Source: Panax quinquefolius
Taxonomy: Eukaryota > Streptophyta > Magnoliopsida > Apiales > Araliaceae
Length of the DNA: 64,000 nt
Assembly (NCBI GenBank): GCA_020205615.1
Contig: CM035164.1
Coordinates: forward strand, 123,252,307 to 123,316,306
Direction of reading: 5' to 3'
Shown: positions 51,414 through 62,667 of the stretch, in pieces
Layout: each line of letters begins with the position of its first letter
Numbering within the stretch: the first letter of the stretch is position 1
Notes under the pieces: model-generated
What the model saw: only the letters and a program-made list of their open reading frames with translations
Told to the model about the DNA's origin: nothing
Database searches by the model: none
Position numbers and translations under genes: made by a program

Positions 51414-53473
51414 CTGCATTACAGTTAATATTAGTTGAGACGGGCAAAAAAATTAAAAATTGAACGAAATCTTTACATGTATTTATTTCTGTAAGGAGAC
51501 AAAACTTCAAGGTGATGATGAGCACAGGTGAAACATCTCCACCCTTTATTATATATTTATGACAGTTGAACTAAATAGTCTGATTATATTGTTAAGTACG
51601 TTATTCATATGGATAAATACAGACACATTTGAGGTATTCTTGTTCTATTTAAATCTATAACCTTCCTACTCTGACGCCTAAAATGAATGAATTATACTCC
51701 TTCCATTCAACAAAAAGAGTCTCATTTGTATTTTTTACAAATACTAAGGATGTATAACCCCTAAAAATAATAAGTTGCTAGTTAAGTAGTGGTGAAATGA
51801 GACCATCGTGTCCTTTTATACTATCATCAATAAAAAGAGAACACTTCAAGTGGAACGTTTTTTTCTTTTTCTGCAAATGGGTCTCTTTTTGTGAAATTGA
51901 CAGAGCATAAAACAACCTTCTGGTTCTGGGCTTCCACTATTATATGAAAAGGACACCAAAAAGAACATAAGAAATGCTGAAGTAAAAATCTCCCAAAAAG
52001 GTACATCCTCGTGACCAAAACATACATTAGAAGATTTTCTACCAAGAGCACCTTAATGTTCTAACCATTCTTCCAATGCCACAAAAATGAAATTATCGAA
52101 GGATGAGAAAAAAGAACAAACCATTAAGTATTCATGCCATCAAATCTATTTAAAGCTATGCACTTTCTTCAATTTGTATGGCATAACATCCTATTATTTT
52201 TGTCCTAATGATACCACTACTTAACATTTTGCTTTGCTTGTAGACCCAAAACAAATCAGTAACTATAAAACCTGATAGGTCACCTCCTAAAGCTACTTAG
52301 TAATCACTATTCAACCTTCTGCATTCTAGTGGTACCAAAACAAATTGATAGGTATAGGTTCAGATACCTGTCTCCAATAGTTCCTAAAGAAGGGATATAG
52401 AAAAATGTGTACGTTGCTTTCTTTAGAACACCGTTATTCTTTTCATCTTTCACCATAGGTAACTGCCTAGATCAAACTTTGTACACAGAGTAAGTACTGT
52501 TTAATTATTTTTCTAAAGCCAAGAGGAAGAATATGCAATCATGAAATCTTCTGCAAACCATTTGAATTCTGCAACTGTAATAATGAATTAATGATATGTT
52601 TCCAAATTTTAAGAACAGTACAAAAATATGAAATCATATTTGATGATATTAACCCAAGTACATGTGTGCATGAGTTTGTATCTTTTCATCTCATTTCCCA
52701 TCACAACGAGTTTATTCGTCTTTACATAAATATATAATGTGCAATATTGTCAAAGGCGCGAGAACGCGCAAGCCTACCCTAACACCTAAGACCCAGGGAG
52801 ACCTTTGCACATTGCGAGTCTTTTTCCTTCAACAACTATGATAATCTAAAAGATGGACCACAAACTTACCAAAAGTCATAAGGTAAGCTTTTTAATGTCA
52901 GATGACGTTTCATTTATAATCCCAAATTAGAGACATGAACTTCTATATAGCAAATAAAAAATAAATCCCTACAAAATGCAGCTCTTAATAAAAAGAAATG
53001 CTTATCATCATGAAACAGAATTATCATTTTGAACAATGGAGGAAGCTCAATGGAAACTCGGAAACATGGATTTCACTGGTTATAACATATACAAGTCTAT
53101 CAAACTTAATTTAGCTCCATGGAAACTTCAACCCAATTCAAAACTCTAGTCCAGTATACAGAAACATAAAAGAAATCAGAAATATATACATAAACCATAA
53201 AACAAAATGCAAACAATACAAGATGTTTTAATCCATCCAAGACATAACCATAACAACTCTTTTAATCCACTCCCAACAAAATAAATCGATTACCCAATCC
53301 ACAAAAGTACCAACAACCTTAGAAGAAAAAAAAACTAGATTCCTATAACAAGAAATAAGGAATCAGTCGAACAAAATAGAGCCAAAAAGTAGAAGTCTTC
53401 TAGGGTTTAGAAGAAAAAGAAGCAGTATTACGAAATTAACTATTAGAAAAATAAAATTATTTACGGAACATAC
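51414..53473 (-). other. COX17 5'-UTR intron
   Basis: On the reverse strand a donor (ATCGAGAG followed by GTATGTTCC, GT at 53,473-53,472) matches the acceptor (TAATGCAG ending at 51,414), leaving a 5' UTR exon upstream of 53,473 and 12 untranslated bases before the ATG. A leader intron of about 2 kb is inferred; it contains only a MITE-like fragment and AT-rich sequence, with no other coding signal. Confidence 0.7.
51695..51905. mobile_element. Degraded Stowaway-like MITE in COX17 intron
   Basis: The left end ACTCCTTCCATTCAAC followed by AAAAAGAGTCTCATTTG resembles the Stowaway consensus, and GGGTCTCTTTTTGTGAAAT near 51,880 is the inverted counterpart. The right terminus is eroded, so the end is approximate. 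Confidence 0.55.
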
Positions 53474-53490
53474 CTCTCGATTTTAGCTGC

Positions 53491-53499
53491 TTAGGGTTT
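53491..53499 (-). promoter_or_regulatory. Telo-box in COX17 leader
   Basis: The reverse strand reads AAACCCTAA here, in the non-coding first exon. Telo-boxes are common close to the start of plant genes for ribosomal and mitochondrial proteins. Confidence 0.6.
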
Positions 53500-53603
53500 T
53501 GGAAGGGTTTGATTGTGAAGAGGCCTGTATCACGTCTCGCGTTTGATTGCCGCACTTTTCCTAATAAAATAAAATTCACATTAAAAGGATTGACTTGGTC
53601 AAA

Positions 53604-53609
53604 TGGGCC
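53604..53609. promoter_or_regulatory. Site II element upstream of COX17
   Basis: TGGGCC lies about 130 bp upstream of the leader intron donor. Site II (TGGGCC/T), bound by TCP factors, is the known shared element of plant cytochrome c oxidase and cytochrome c promoters, often together with a telo-box as here. Confidence 0.55.
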
Positions 53610-53619
53610 ATGGGTGAGG

Positions 53620-54215
53620 TACACTCTTGATCACCTTACACATACTTGCAATTTATAATTAGTTTTTTTTATATGTATATTTATTTTCATAGGGCACTCT
53701 TGTATGAATATATGACTCATTTATCTATCTAATAAAATATAAGTGATTTTAAATTTTTTATTTATTCAATAAATTATTTGAGTCGTTCAAAATTTGAGAT
53801 AAATCACTTTTATATGAATATATGATTTGCACTCATTTATTAAATATATTAGACAACCATGAATTTATATCCTATGATATTAATTACTATCTTAATTATT
53901 TAAGTAATGTTTAGAGTCTCAAATTTTTAATTTCAATTGACATAGTATTTAATATTTTTATGATAAATTATCAGACAACCAATTAAATGAGATCTACTTT
54001 GATAACACATCATTCGAAATATTTTTTAAAATTAAAATTTTAAAACTCCTAAAATCACCCTAATTATTTTTGTATTTCAAAATGAAAATTTTTCTCTTTA
54101 CTTTTGGATAGGGATACTTTTAAAAGAACATTGATATTTTAATTTTTTTGAATGGTCATCTTTACACGAATAATAAATGAGCCAACGATTTTGAAAAAAG
54201 ACTATAAAATGAAAA
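53620..54215. other. AT-rich intergenic DNA
   Basis: Contains AT-rich sequence with repeated ATATGAATATATGA words and no reading frame or recognisable repeat. It is the upstream flank of COX17. Confidence 0.4.
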
Positions 54216-54527
54216 ACAGTTCAGATTCAATTTATACTCATTCGACTAAAAGTTCGATTCGAACTCGACTCGAAATATAAATAATTCAAATATGAGCAAC
54301 TTTTAAAATTCGATAAATTACTCGAACTTCTTCAAATTGTAATTTTATATTGATACTAGGATTATATTCGTTCAAAAATTTCAAATTGTTCAGGCTCGAT
54401 TCGAAATCGGGCTCGACTCGATAGTTAAACGAGTCTTAATTAAATTTTATTTTATACTCGATAAATTTTGTGATCAAATTTAAATAATTCAATATTCGAC
54501 TCAACTCGATTCATTTACACCCTTACT
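54216..54527 (+). repeat. Dispersed ~310-bp repeat, copy 1
   Basis: Rich in CGATTCGAACTCGACTCG words, it contains ATTACTCGAAC, ATTCGTTCAAAAATTTCAAAT and CGACTCGATAG and ends TTTACACCCTTAC. It matches 57,793-58,124 in the same orientation at perhaps 80-85% by eye. The TTTACACCCTT end resembles the GGGTGTAAA termini of non-autonomous plant hAT-like elements. Confidence 0.75.
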
Positions 54528-55898
54528 TTAAAGAAATACTAAATCCTCTCCTAGAAACAACACTTTTTTTTTTTTGCTTTTTATTACTTTTCTCACTCAG
54601 AATGGCAGCCTTTTTTTGAAAAAAGAAGAAGGATAAGAAGACTAAAAATGATATAATATTCCAAATTTAGCTTAATAAAAAGTGATTGATTTTAGTTTTA
54701 AATTTTAATATAGTGACAATAATATTATTTAATTTGACTTTTATAATCAAATAAGTGAAGGTTGGATAAGAGTCTCTATTCATTTATATAAAGCTGTTTA
54801 AAAATACAATAATATAACTTCTTCGAGGACGATCACAAATTACACTGCAGGCTTGGGCCCACCTTAGGAGTTGACAAAAATGTACTTAATCTAAAGAAAA
54901 ATACAATAATCGGATAACCGCTTTCGATGAAGAAAACGACAAAGTTTGAGTTTTTATAAATAATCTGTAATTATTACCGTTAACAACGTTGAAATACTTC
55001 GGTGGTTAAAATACGTGATGTCTGGCATTAGGTAAAGAAAGACACTTCAGTATTGCATGATGATGATGAATTATTTATCATTACGTAAGAAAGCACTACT
55101 CAATAATTATTACAAGAAGCTTCGCTCAATATTTTATTTTATTGATTCAATAATTGTCGCGTTGATATTTTATATTATTGTTGTTTCAATAATTGTCATT
55201 TGCTTGCAATATTTTCCATTATCGGATCAATAATTCATATTATTTGAATAATATTATTAGATAGATTATTAGCAATGTCTAGAAAATTCTGTCAATGAGA
55301 GGTTTGATCATCTAATTGCGCGCCAGTAAGGAGAAATCCTTATCGGAAAGCCCCCTCTTTCATGGAAAACGTCTGGTTGTCATAATTGTGATTTTGTAAT
55401 ATTATTTGTGAATAATTAATTATTGATTCATATGATAAGGAAATATTTATTTTATGTTGGATATATTTATTGTGGTTAAAAATGAAGGAGTTAATGTTGA
55501 GGTGTTTTATCAGTATTTTTATCGGAATGGAGGTATTAAAAATTAAACCAGTGTTTTTGAGATATATTGCGTGAGTTATAATTTTTAATCCGACCGTTGG
55601 ATCGTTGTGATTTTTGGATATGTTATATATATATATATATAAGTTGAGTATATGTCCACAAATTTTGAACCGTTAAAAATAAACGTATGATTTGTTATGA
55701 ATTTTAAGAGGTGACTGATTCAGAAATTAGGTTATAAATCATTTTGGTGGAAAATTCTAGAATTGAGTGGGCCCCACTTGTGGTTGGTGAAGAAATGTCT
55801 TGAATTTTATTTCAAATGTGGTGGAGTGGTAATAAGTAGCAGTGTAAAGCCATCAAGTCATTAAGTGTCAAGTCCGCTTTTGCGTCTTAACATTTTCC

Positions 55899-55907
55899 TA
55901 TAAATAG
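55899..55907 (+). promoter_or_regulatory. LTR A TATA box
   Basis: TATAAATAG preceded by TTTTCC and followed by AGGGCTAAGTTAGAATTGAA, the same context as at 63,878. Confidence 0.6.
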
Positions 55908-56540
55908 AGGGCTAAGTTAGAATTGAAAATCACACCGTAAACATAAGCTTTCTCTCTTTCTCTATATATTATCGAAGCGTATTCTTGTGAGTATTTTGAT
56001 ACTTTGAGTGTTGCTATACTTTGGCAAGTTCCTTCAAAGACTATATCCAATATTCCATCAAGATCTTGTCTTTTTGAGGTAAGGGGTGTTATTTTCTTCG
56101 TAAGTGATATTATTTCTTCAATATCATTATGCCGAAATATTGGTTTGAACTTTTTATCAAATTTGAAATTTTTCATGTCGGGATTACTATTCACGAGTTA
56201 CTATTCATGAGTTACTATTCACGAAACATGATGATTTTTCTTGTGAAATTTCTATCTTTTGGTGTCGGAGTTACTATTCATGTATACGAAACTATTCACG
56301 TATACAGCATTATTCACCGAAAAATGAAATTTTCTTCTTTTTATCCAAGATGTCTATTATGGTTACTATCTTTGATTGTATCCATGTTTTGATCTTTATT
56401 CTTGAATTTTACTTCAAAATTGGTTATTATGGAGTATTATTGATCTTGGATAAACTGTAATACGAATCTCTAATATTTGTTATTTTGTTTCACTGGATTC
56501 ATTTTCTTTAATATATTTTTCATCATCCTCAGTCTAAATG

Positions 56541-56760
56541 ATGATATTCTTGAATATCTTTGGCTCAGTAGTGCAAAGATGAATGATTAATCGATGAATA
56601 TCTTTGGCAGAAGTAGTGCAAAAGATGAATGATTACCTAATGAATATCTTTGACCCATAGTGCAAAGATGAACATATATTGAGATGAACATGACCAATTT
56701 GGTGATAGAAATGAATATTTTTGGCCCGTAAAGCAAAGATGAATATTTGATTCAAGATGT
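56541..56760 (+). repeat. ~45-bp tandem repeats in LTR A
   Basis: Four imperfect units, each with GAATATCTTTGGC or a close variant followed by a GTAGTGCAAAGATGAA-type segment, begin near 56,551, 56,596, 56,640 and 56,712. Equivalent arrays are at 19,070-19,260 and, inverted, 23,830-24,060. Confidence 0.75.
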
Positions 56761-57305
56761 ATATTGATTGATGTTACAGGGATAAAATATTGATGATGGA
56801 CTTTTAAATCTTAAAAGATAGTGGAATTCTTTCTCTACTTGACCCTTCTAATGGATTGCTATTTCCGCTGCAATTGTTGATCTAAAACTTGTTGTCTATT
56901 ATATTTTATCAGATTTTTTCCTGTTGAAAACTAATGATAATTTGTTGTATATTATCTTAGTCACAATATTCTTTACTGGGCTAGTTGAGCTCACTCTTTT
57001 CTTTTTTGTTCCATTTTTCTTCTTAGGAGGTGAGAACATAGCAGGAGATAGTCGGGGTATGGAGTGATGATTCTAGAAAGATGTTTTAGCAGTCCTCACT
57101 ATTTCTGTAAAATAGTGTTTGAATAATTATAATGAGGACTTATTTGAGTGTGGATATTGTCTAGAAGATAATATTTGTATTTAAACTCACAGGATGTGTT
57201 GTCGATTTTGCCACGACAATTGTATTATTGAAGTTGTAGTTTGCTTTATGTACCATGTATTTGGCACTCGAATGGGTGTTGTATACCTATTTTGGGGCGT
57301 CTACA

Positions 57306-57792
57306 TATAATCTGTCTGAGCATATTTTTTTACATGTATTCAAATGACAACCAAAATATTTTTTTACGTAAAAATTCAGCCCAATAAATCTTATAAATTA
57401 TTTGGGAGACATTTAAAAAAAATATATAAATAAATAAATTGGACCGGTCGCCCCAGAATCACTCCTATCTAAATCTTTTTACAGTGATGTTACGCGGACC
57501 GAAAATTGGGACCGATAAATTGGACCGGTCCAATTTTTTACAAAATTTCTGTTGGAATAAATATTATACATTTTTTGAGAGTCACTAAAAAAAAAAATTG
57601 ACCAGTCCAATTTTTCGATCCCAATTTCCTGTCAGGCTAGACTTATTCATCTTTTTATCTATAAATTATACTGTAGACGGCGACATTATTGTAAATATAT
57701 TTTTCCGCATTATAATTTGGCATTTGTGGACAGAATTTTTTAAGATCAAACATTTTACTTTTTTTTTTTACATAATTCAAACACATACAATT
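57306..57792. other. Spacer with inverted GGACCGGTCC sequence
   Basis: Between the solo LTR and the second dispersed repeat are AT-rich sequence and several copies of TTGGACCGGTC or TTGACCAGTCCAATTT in both orientations, perhaps a decayed MITE. No gene. Confidence 0.4.
57517..57536. repeat. 20-bp perfect palindrome
   Basis: AAATTGGACCGGTCCAATTT equals its own reverse complement. Half-copies occur at 57,437-57,448 and 57,597-57,615. Confidence 0.9.
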
Positions 57793-58124
57793 AAGGTTGT
57801 AAAATGAGTAAACAGACCAGGCTCGATTTGTATTCGCACGACTAAAAGTTCGATTCGAGCTCAACTCGAAATATAAATGAGTCAAATATGAGCAAATTTT
57901 AAAGTTCGATAAATTACTCGAACCTCCTCAAATTATAATTTTCTAATGATACTCGGATCATATTCGTTTGAAAATTTCAAATTGTTCGGGCTCGATTCGA
58001 AATGGTGCTCGACTCGATAGCTAAATGAGTCCTAATCAAACTTTATTTTATACTAGATAAATTTTGTGAATCAAATCTGAGCAACTCAATATTCGGAACG
58101 TCTCATTTCGTTTACACCCTTACA
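57793..58124 (+). repeat. Dispersed ~310-bp repeat, copy 2
   Basis: Same repeat and orientation as 54,216-54,527. This copy keeps a left end GGTTGTAAAATGAGTAAAC, which is an imperfect inverse of its right end CGTTTACACCCTTAC, supporting a small terminal-inverted-repeat element. Confidence 0.75.
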
Positions 58125-58353
58125 TACAATCAATGTCCAATGCCAATATTTTGCCTTCTCCAAAATGATTATCAAATACATTATTTTTATAATATTTTTT
58201 TCCTATTTCATTTGCTCAATCCCAACGCACCATAAATATTTGTTGCATTTCTTAAAAAGTGGGTATTTATGTCATTTCATTTGATAAACCCAGTCTATAG
58301 TAGTATGGCTTGTGGACGTCATCATAACTATACATTTTGGACCATTCAATAAT

Positions 58354-58440
58354 GGGCAAAGGTGCAAAAAACCCCCTCATATTTACACGGATGTCCCACT
58401 TCCACCCTAAACTATTTTTTTTTCCAAAAGTACCCTTAAC
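58354..58440 (+). repeat. Possible left terminus of a Mutator-like element
   Basis: GGGCAAAGGTGCAAAAAACC followed by CCTCATATTTACACG resembles the long terminal inverted repeats of plant Mutator-like elements, and it lies upstream of a GRF ORF and transposase. The partner repeat is not in the window, so the call rests on resemblance alone. Confidence 0.35.
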
Positions 58441-58711
58441 GTTTCAAAGAGTAGACCACCCATGCCCTTGCTGTCAACAGACCTGCCACCTGGACTAACG
58501 CTGTTTACACGTTGATCATTTTTGCTGATTTGGCACTCAGTTAGAGAGAGACAGAACGGAATAAGTCGTGATTTTCAAAAGGGGCAAAAAAGCCCTAATC
58601 ACTTTCACTCTACAAACAGACGAAATCGAAAAGGAGAAGAAGACGCGAGAAGCTTGAAGACCAGTTTGGCGAGAAGAAGGTGGAGCCCAGTTCTGCAAGA
58701 AGAAAATCGAC

Positions 58712-59300
58712 ATGGCTAACTATTCGTCGTCATCTTCATCATCTGCTCGAAGACGTGTCATTGATGTTGATTATGAAGCTATGCCACTGTGTTATTGTGG
58801 GTTAAGGGCTCCTTTGTGGACCTCATGGAGTGAAACAAATCCTGGTAGGAGGTTTTTCTCATGCTCGAAATTCAGAGTAAGTTCTTATAAATTTACTTTG
58901 ATTTTGTGTTTGAAACAATTCCTAGCAGCTAGTATGCTTGGAAATATTTTACTAACAACAGTTGAATAATGCTTAATATTTTGGATTCAGGAAAGGGGAT
59001 GCGGGTTCTTTGTATGGCATGACCCATGAGATGTGTGAGAGGCAAAAGTTGTCATAAATGATCCAAGAGGAGAACAAAATTTTGTTGAATAAGGAACTGA
59101 ATAAATGTTCCCAGGTTGAAATGGCATCTGAAGGGCCATCTGAATTGAAAGAATTGGTTCATGAGTTGAAGAAGTTGAAGTCAAATGGAGATGAAGTTTC
59201 TGTGAAACAAATTAAAGAAGTAGACTATTTGAACATGAAGTGCATTGGTGTGTTATTGTTAGTTATATTCATCTGCATTTCTGTAATGCTACTTAGTTAG
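58712..59300 (+). pseudogene. GRF zinc-finger / coiled-coil / transmembrane protein, frameshifted
   Basis: Exon 1 (58,712-58,876) begins MANYSSSSSS and holds LCYCGLRAPLWTSW and GRRFFSCSKF. A donor GTAAGT and acceptor ATTCAG lead to exon 2 (from 58,991) with ERGCGFFVWHDP. Together they make a GRF zinc finger (CxCG, GR.FF.C, CGFF.W), a nucleic-acid-binding module of plant proteins often linked to transposons. After HDP the frame hits TGA; one base out, the reading continues MCERQKLS, a TAA, then EENKILLNKELNKC, a Lys/Glu-rich coiled coil and a C-terminal hydrophobic segment CIGVLLLVIFICISVMLLS. One insertion and one stop therefore separate it from a typical ~150-residue family member. It is convergent with the transposase on the right. 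Confidence 0.7.
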
Positions 59301-60254
59301 ATAAATGGTTAGATGAATTAGTAGTGTTGTGAATTGTAATGTACTGCAGTTGAAATATGCAGTTAACTTAATATAATTGGTGAAAATGGTTAATGGAAGT
59401 CAGTGTTTTGTAAGCAATCCTTGTTTGAGTAGTTGTTTAGTGAGTTATGCAAGTTTAATATGTGTTTTGAGGATGCTTTGTGACTTGTAATTTTTATTTT
59501 ACCTGAATGTCAAAGAATTGATCCATGAACTTGGTTAATGGAAGTCTTATTTGTGTGTATAATTGTGTGACATGTGATTAGTGCCAATGAGTTGAGCACT
59601 TGTTACCCAATGTAATTTTATTAACTTAATCGATTGTCAATGAGTTGAAGCAAGTTTAGAATAATGAACAAAATAATGAACAAAAGGTTGTGCCAAATTA
59701 TATTGCAACATATAGGCTTGAGAAGCATGTTCATTACATTTCTACAAACTGAGCATAAACACTTCAATATTGTCCAAACTATACTCCCAAAATGAAAAGC
59801 TCAGGTAATCCCAAAATGAAAAGTTCAGTTCCAAAACCATAACTGAAAGAAGTACAATTACGAAGTAGGCTCTAATTACATAATCACTTAGAAGTTCAGT
59901 TTTCTGCACTACAATTGGGTGGAATTCCTTGTGACTTGCTTGCATTGCTTCTCATACCAATCCTTTCATCCTTATCTGCTAACAGTCGTGTGGTAGTGAT
60001 GATGCGACTTGACCCATCCATTGCAGTCCTTGAGGTCTCAGAGGTCATGTTGGACATGTTTACAGGTCACCATCACCTCTATGGTTTATTTTTCATCGCC
60101 AATTCAGCAGAGGATGCTTTGTTTTTCGCTTTGTCTACTTTTAGTTGAGCTTCATTAGGGATTGAGAATTTGGTGTTGGGGTGAACCAAATGTGACCGTG
60201 GTCTCGACTACCTTCATTGACAACAATTTGATGATGTGCCACTCATGTACATGA
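59301..60254. other. Spacer between GRF ORF and transposase
   Basis: AT-rich, no coding signal; should hold the 3' ends of both convergent genes. A repeated CCCAAAATGAAAAG word occurs twice near 59,785 and 59,811. Confidence 0.45.
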
Positions 60255-62655
60255 CTACATTAAGATTGAGCTAAGAAGCTTACACATGAATGTCATAACT
60301 GAAACATGTAATTTTGTTGTTAAAAAGCTTACCTTGAATGTCATTGAACCAGTTTTATCATCATATAACAACCCCAAACCTTCACCATGATTGGATTGCT
60401 TCCTAGCATGAGCTCTTACAGCAGATCGAACTTGTAATTTTGACTGCCTTGATCTTGAAGTAGGAGGTGCAGTCATGGTTGAACTTGTATTAAGCCCTAC
60501 AAAATGCAAAAGTATCAAATATTTGCCCAGGCAACATGTGCAACTACTAGCAGTATCACAAAATGCAACTCACAGTCACAGCTCATACAAACTGTTTAAA
60601 CTCTTTGATAGAAACTCTTTAAAATACCTGTTTCAGCTTGGCTTGGAGTTGAGATTGATGTGCCACCTTGTGCTTGAGTTTGCACTGAAGATTCAGTTTG
60701 GGATTGAGGTGGGACTGAACTACCAGTTTGTGATTGGCTTGCATTGCTAGGCTTACATTTCCTTTGAACAGTTTGGGATTGATTCTAATTTAAGGCAAAG
60801 TGTCAATATATATACACTATATTGTAAAACACATAATTAAATAATTGAATTACCTTTGAACAGCTGCCTTTGTTGTGTCCTGGTTGCTTACATAGACTGC
60901 ATGTGATGACTTTACCTTTTTTGGATAGCTTTATGACTTTGTTTGTAGGTCTGGACTCAGTTTCCTCTCTTCTTCTCTTAATCTTAGGCCTTCCCCTATT
61001 TTTCTCAACCTTTGGTGCCTCGACAGGTTGATATTTGTCCATTTCATAGAATCTCTTCCCTCTCACTGGCATAATTTTGTACTGATAAGCAGTTTGGTAT
61101 ACATCTTTATGATACATCTTTGAAATATGATTCATGGGGTCCTGCTTTGTTGTGGACTAGAAACACATATAGATGTTGGCAAGGGATTCCAAGAGATCCT
61201 ACGCCCTACATGTATAAGAATTCTTGTCCAAAAATACAGCAGCTGTGTGTCCTCACCTCCCTAATTTCATAACCAAATGTCTCCATTAAAGAGAACAAAG
61301 CATCCAATCTATGCTTCTATTTGTCCGAAAAAATGTCATTGCGATAAGGGGCTAAAACAATTTATCCACTTCTCACATCTTCGACCCCAAGAGTTCCCAA
61401 CCTGCCCATGGTTTTTTTGCCTAATATATTCCATCATAGTCCTAATGGGCTTTTGCCTAGCTTCAAGAATCCAAGAATTGAAACTTTCTACCATGTTGTT
61501 ATCTACTGCCCAGGATTTGCTTCTGCCACTAAAGTAAGCTCTGCACCATGTATGAGGTGGATAATTCATGAGATCAATTGCTCCTTTGAACTCATGTCCC
61601 CAAGCAACTTCATGTTGTCCTTAAATTCTTCCTCAAAGGTAGACCATGCTGCATTCCAAAATCTCTTCTTCAACTCTCCACCTCTGTGTTTCTTACACCA
61701 ATTTGCATATATATGACGAGCACACCACCTGTGTTCAGCCTCAGGGAGTACCTCAATAACAGCCTGTATTAAACCCTACAAGCAAAAGTTGCACAAAGTT
61801 ACAAATAATATGACATAAAAAACATTAACTATTAAAATTCCAAAACATTCATACCTTTTGCATATCAGATATGATGGTGTACTGACTGCCATCTCCCAAA
61901 CCAAGTTGTTTTGAACAAAGTCGTAAACCAGTCCAGTTGACCTTAGTTTCACTCTTCACACATGCCCAAGCTATGGGAAAATTCTGCTCATCCCCATCTC
62001 TTCCTAGTGCAACAAGCAATTCCCCCTTATACTGTGTCTTCAAAAAACACCCATCAAGGCCAATGATAGGCCTACATCCTTCCTTCCAACCTCTCTTGCA
62101 AGCATCTAAACAAACAAACATTCTTCTAAATACTCTTCTTCCTTCCAGTTGATTCATCCATGGACAACTCCACTTGTGGCTTTAGACCTGGATTACTCCT
62201 CACCGCTTCCAAGATAAGCCTCTAACTCGAGAATACTCAAGATAGTAAAGCTCCCTGAGAATTCATCCATAACCATCCTCCTGGCTCTCTTGCACTTGGA
62301 AAATCCAACATTCACTCTCCATTGTTTCTCCACATCTTTTTTGAGGTCTTTAATCTTGTAGTTATTTTGCTCAAGTATTTTTTGTTTGTAGAGCTTGGCC
62401 AAGAACTTTGCTGAAACCCTAGGGTTGCTGAAAATCCTATAACAATCGTGTCTAATTCATTTAATGTCTTCGACAAATAACCTGTGGTTACAACCGTCCT
62501 TTGAAACATACAAGACAAAAGGACACCCACCTCACATTGGACCCTTATTCTATATGGTTCACTTTTTCACATATTTCAATGCCACTCCCTAGATATAAAG
62601 ATACTTTGATATGGATTCCCTAACTTCACCGCCTTAAGAAATGTCATTCCCAAGT
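60255..62655 (-). pseudogene. Mutator-like (MULE) transposase, N-terminus cut off
   Basis: Leftward from 62,655: the MuDR N-terminal domain (DLGMTFLKAV, then RVQCEVGCPFVLYVS in shifting frames), a segment LAKLYKQKILEQNNYKIKDL, the catalytic domain with GLDGCFLK (first Asp) and QNFPIAWACV near 62,050-61,950, then HRWCARHIYANW near 61,720 (the CxxH signature), NNMVESFNSWILEARQKP near 61,500, and the SWIM/knuckle region with CSLCKQPGHNKGSC near 60,890. A C-terminal exon near 60,500-60,320 follows. Introns are visible around 61,780-61,850 and 60,790. Frameshifts lie near 62,420-62,530 and a few stops occur. The start of the protein is lost where an LTR begins at 62,668. Confidence 0.85.
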
Positions 62656-62667
62656 CGAAATAGGTGT

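Larger units (their letters stand above)
54920..57305 (+). repeat. LTR family A, solo, 5'-truncated
   Basis: From GATGAAGAAAACGACAAA near 54,939 it follows the family A LTR to the end GGGGCGTCTACA at 57,305. No primer-binding site follows. It has the AGAGGTTTG block near 55,298, the TATA box at 55,899, the TTACTATTCA repeats and the GAATATCTTTG repeats. The first ~270 bp of the LTR are missing or too diverged to see. Confidence 0.7.

Noticed and set aside
56004..56392. Forward and reverse frames of 68-98 codons in LTR A near 56,000-56,400
   Set aside because: They cover repeat-rich LTR leader sequence, are not preserved in the other LTR copies and contain no known domain.
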